DNA from: an uncultured Microbacterium sp.
GTDB taxonomy: Bacteria > Actinomycetota > Actinomycetes > Actinomycetales > Microbacteriaceae
DNA: 5,149 nt
Direction of reading: 5' to 3'
Assembly: GCA_947647645.1 (NCBI GenBank)
Contig: CANSLE010000198.1
Span: 1-5,149, forward strand
The translations under genes were made by a program, and so were the position numbers. The notes below the pieces were generated by a model that was given only the letters and a program-made list of their open reading frames with translations, was not told where the DNA came from and searched no databases. Shown here piece by piece: positions 4,985-5,149 of the stretch (positions within the stretch are counted from its first letter, which is position 1; each line of letters begins with the position of its first letter).

Positions 4985-5149
4985 GTGGATCCGCTCTGGG
5001 CGTCTCTCGCCGAGTTCTGGTGGATCGGACCGACCGTGATCGGCACCGGCACCCTCGGCTGGCTGGGGCTGCGCCGTGGACGCCGCCAGCGCAACAGCCG
5101 CATCGAGCTCGACGCCGCCCGCCTGGAGCTGCACGCGTCGCGTCGTGCA
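4985..5149 (+). CDS. N-terminus of a membrane-anchored protein, C-terminus beyond the window
   Basis: Fifty-five codons are readable from a GTG at 4985 to the right edge, with no stop. The N-terminus, MDPLWASLAEFWWIGPTVIG, is hydrophobic, and residues about 9-29 form a probable membrane span ending in LGWLGLRRGRRQR. The cluster of Arg residues just after it (30-36) predicts a cytoplasmic C-terminal side. The next stretch, NSRIELDAARLELHASRRA, is charged and heptad-like and could begin a helical or coiled-coil region. I do not recognise the family and the rest of the protein cannot be seen. GTG is chosen because it is the first start after the TAGGCT -10 box at leaderless spacing and because it places the membrane span close to the N-terminus. 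There are 86 bp between it and the preceding small membrane gene, so it is probably a separate transcription unit. Confidence 0.7.
   Translation, partial: MDPLWASLAEFWWIGPTVIGTGTLGWLGLRRGRRQRNSRIELDAARLELHASRRA

Noticed and set aside
2300..5134. A 944-residue open frame on the minus strand antisense to purL and its neighbours
   Set aside because: It is a mirror of the G/C third-position bias of purL. It runs through three plus-strand genes and a promoter region, and its His/Asp/Val/Ala/Arg-rich composition matches no protein family.

Overview
The window is very GC-rich (about 70% by eye), with strong G/C third positions, frequent GTG starts, and -10 boxes of the TANNNT type placed directly before start codons. 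Together with the PurL sequence this suggests a high-GC actinobacterium. Codon habits such as GCA-TCC for Ala-Ser and GAT-GCC for Asp-Ala suggest Microbacteriaceae, probably Microbacterium or a close relative; the genus is inference. No rRNA, tRNA, CRISPR array, insertion sequence or phage module is visible.

Layout, left to right: (1) bases 1-736, minus strand, the N-terminal 245 residues of a secreted protein with a signal peptide and a lamin-tail-like domain, cut by the window edge. (2) 863-1258, minus strand, a complete VOC/PhnB-type glyoxalase-fold protein that looks leaderless. (3) 1367-1642, plus strand, a 91-residue acidic, proline-rich, probably disordered protein with an eight-residue tandem repeat and a textbook Shine-Dalgarno. 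(4) 1677-2255, minus strand, a conserved-looking hypothetical protein of about 192 residues with a C-terminal WNSNSLVAWLL motif. (5) 2256-2425, a divergent promoter region with a 38-base run of pure G+C. (6) 2426-4759, plus strand, full-length purL. (7) 4764-4898, plus strand, a 44-residue single-span membrane protein. (8) 4985 to the right edge, plus strand, the start of another membrane-anchored protein.

The only pathway gene recognised with certainty is purL (de novo purine synthesis). Its obligate partners purS and purQ are not next to it. The other genes are a loose collection of single-gene units with no shared function that I can see. The most coherent unexplained signal is regulatory: a recurring TAGRCTGAG element (2381, 4752, 4973) and several TANNNT boxes 6-7 nt before a start codon, pointing to leaderless transcription, including one whose -10 box contains part of the purL stop codon and one that would begin with an 11-codon upstream ORF. 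The heptamer GGCATCC/GGATGCC is also strongly over-represented. I did not find a convincing new multi-gene system.
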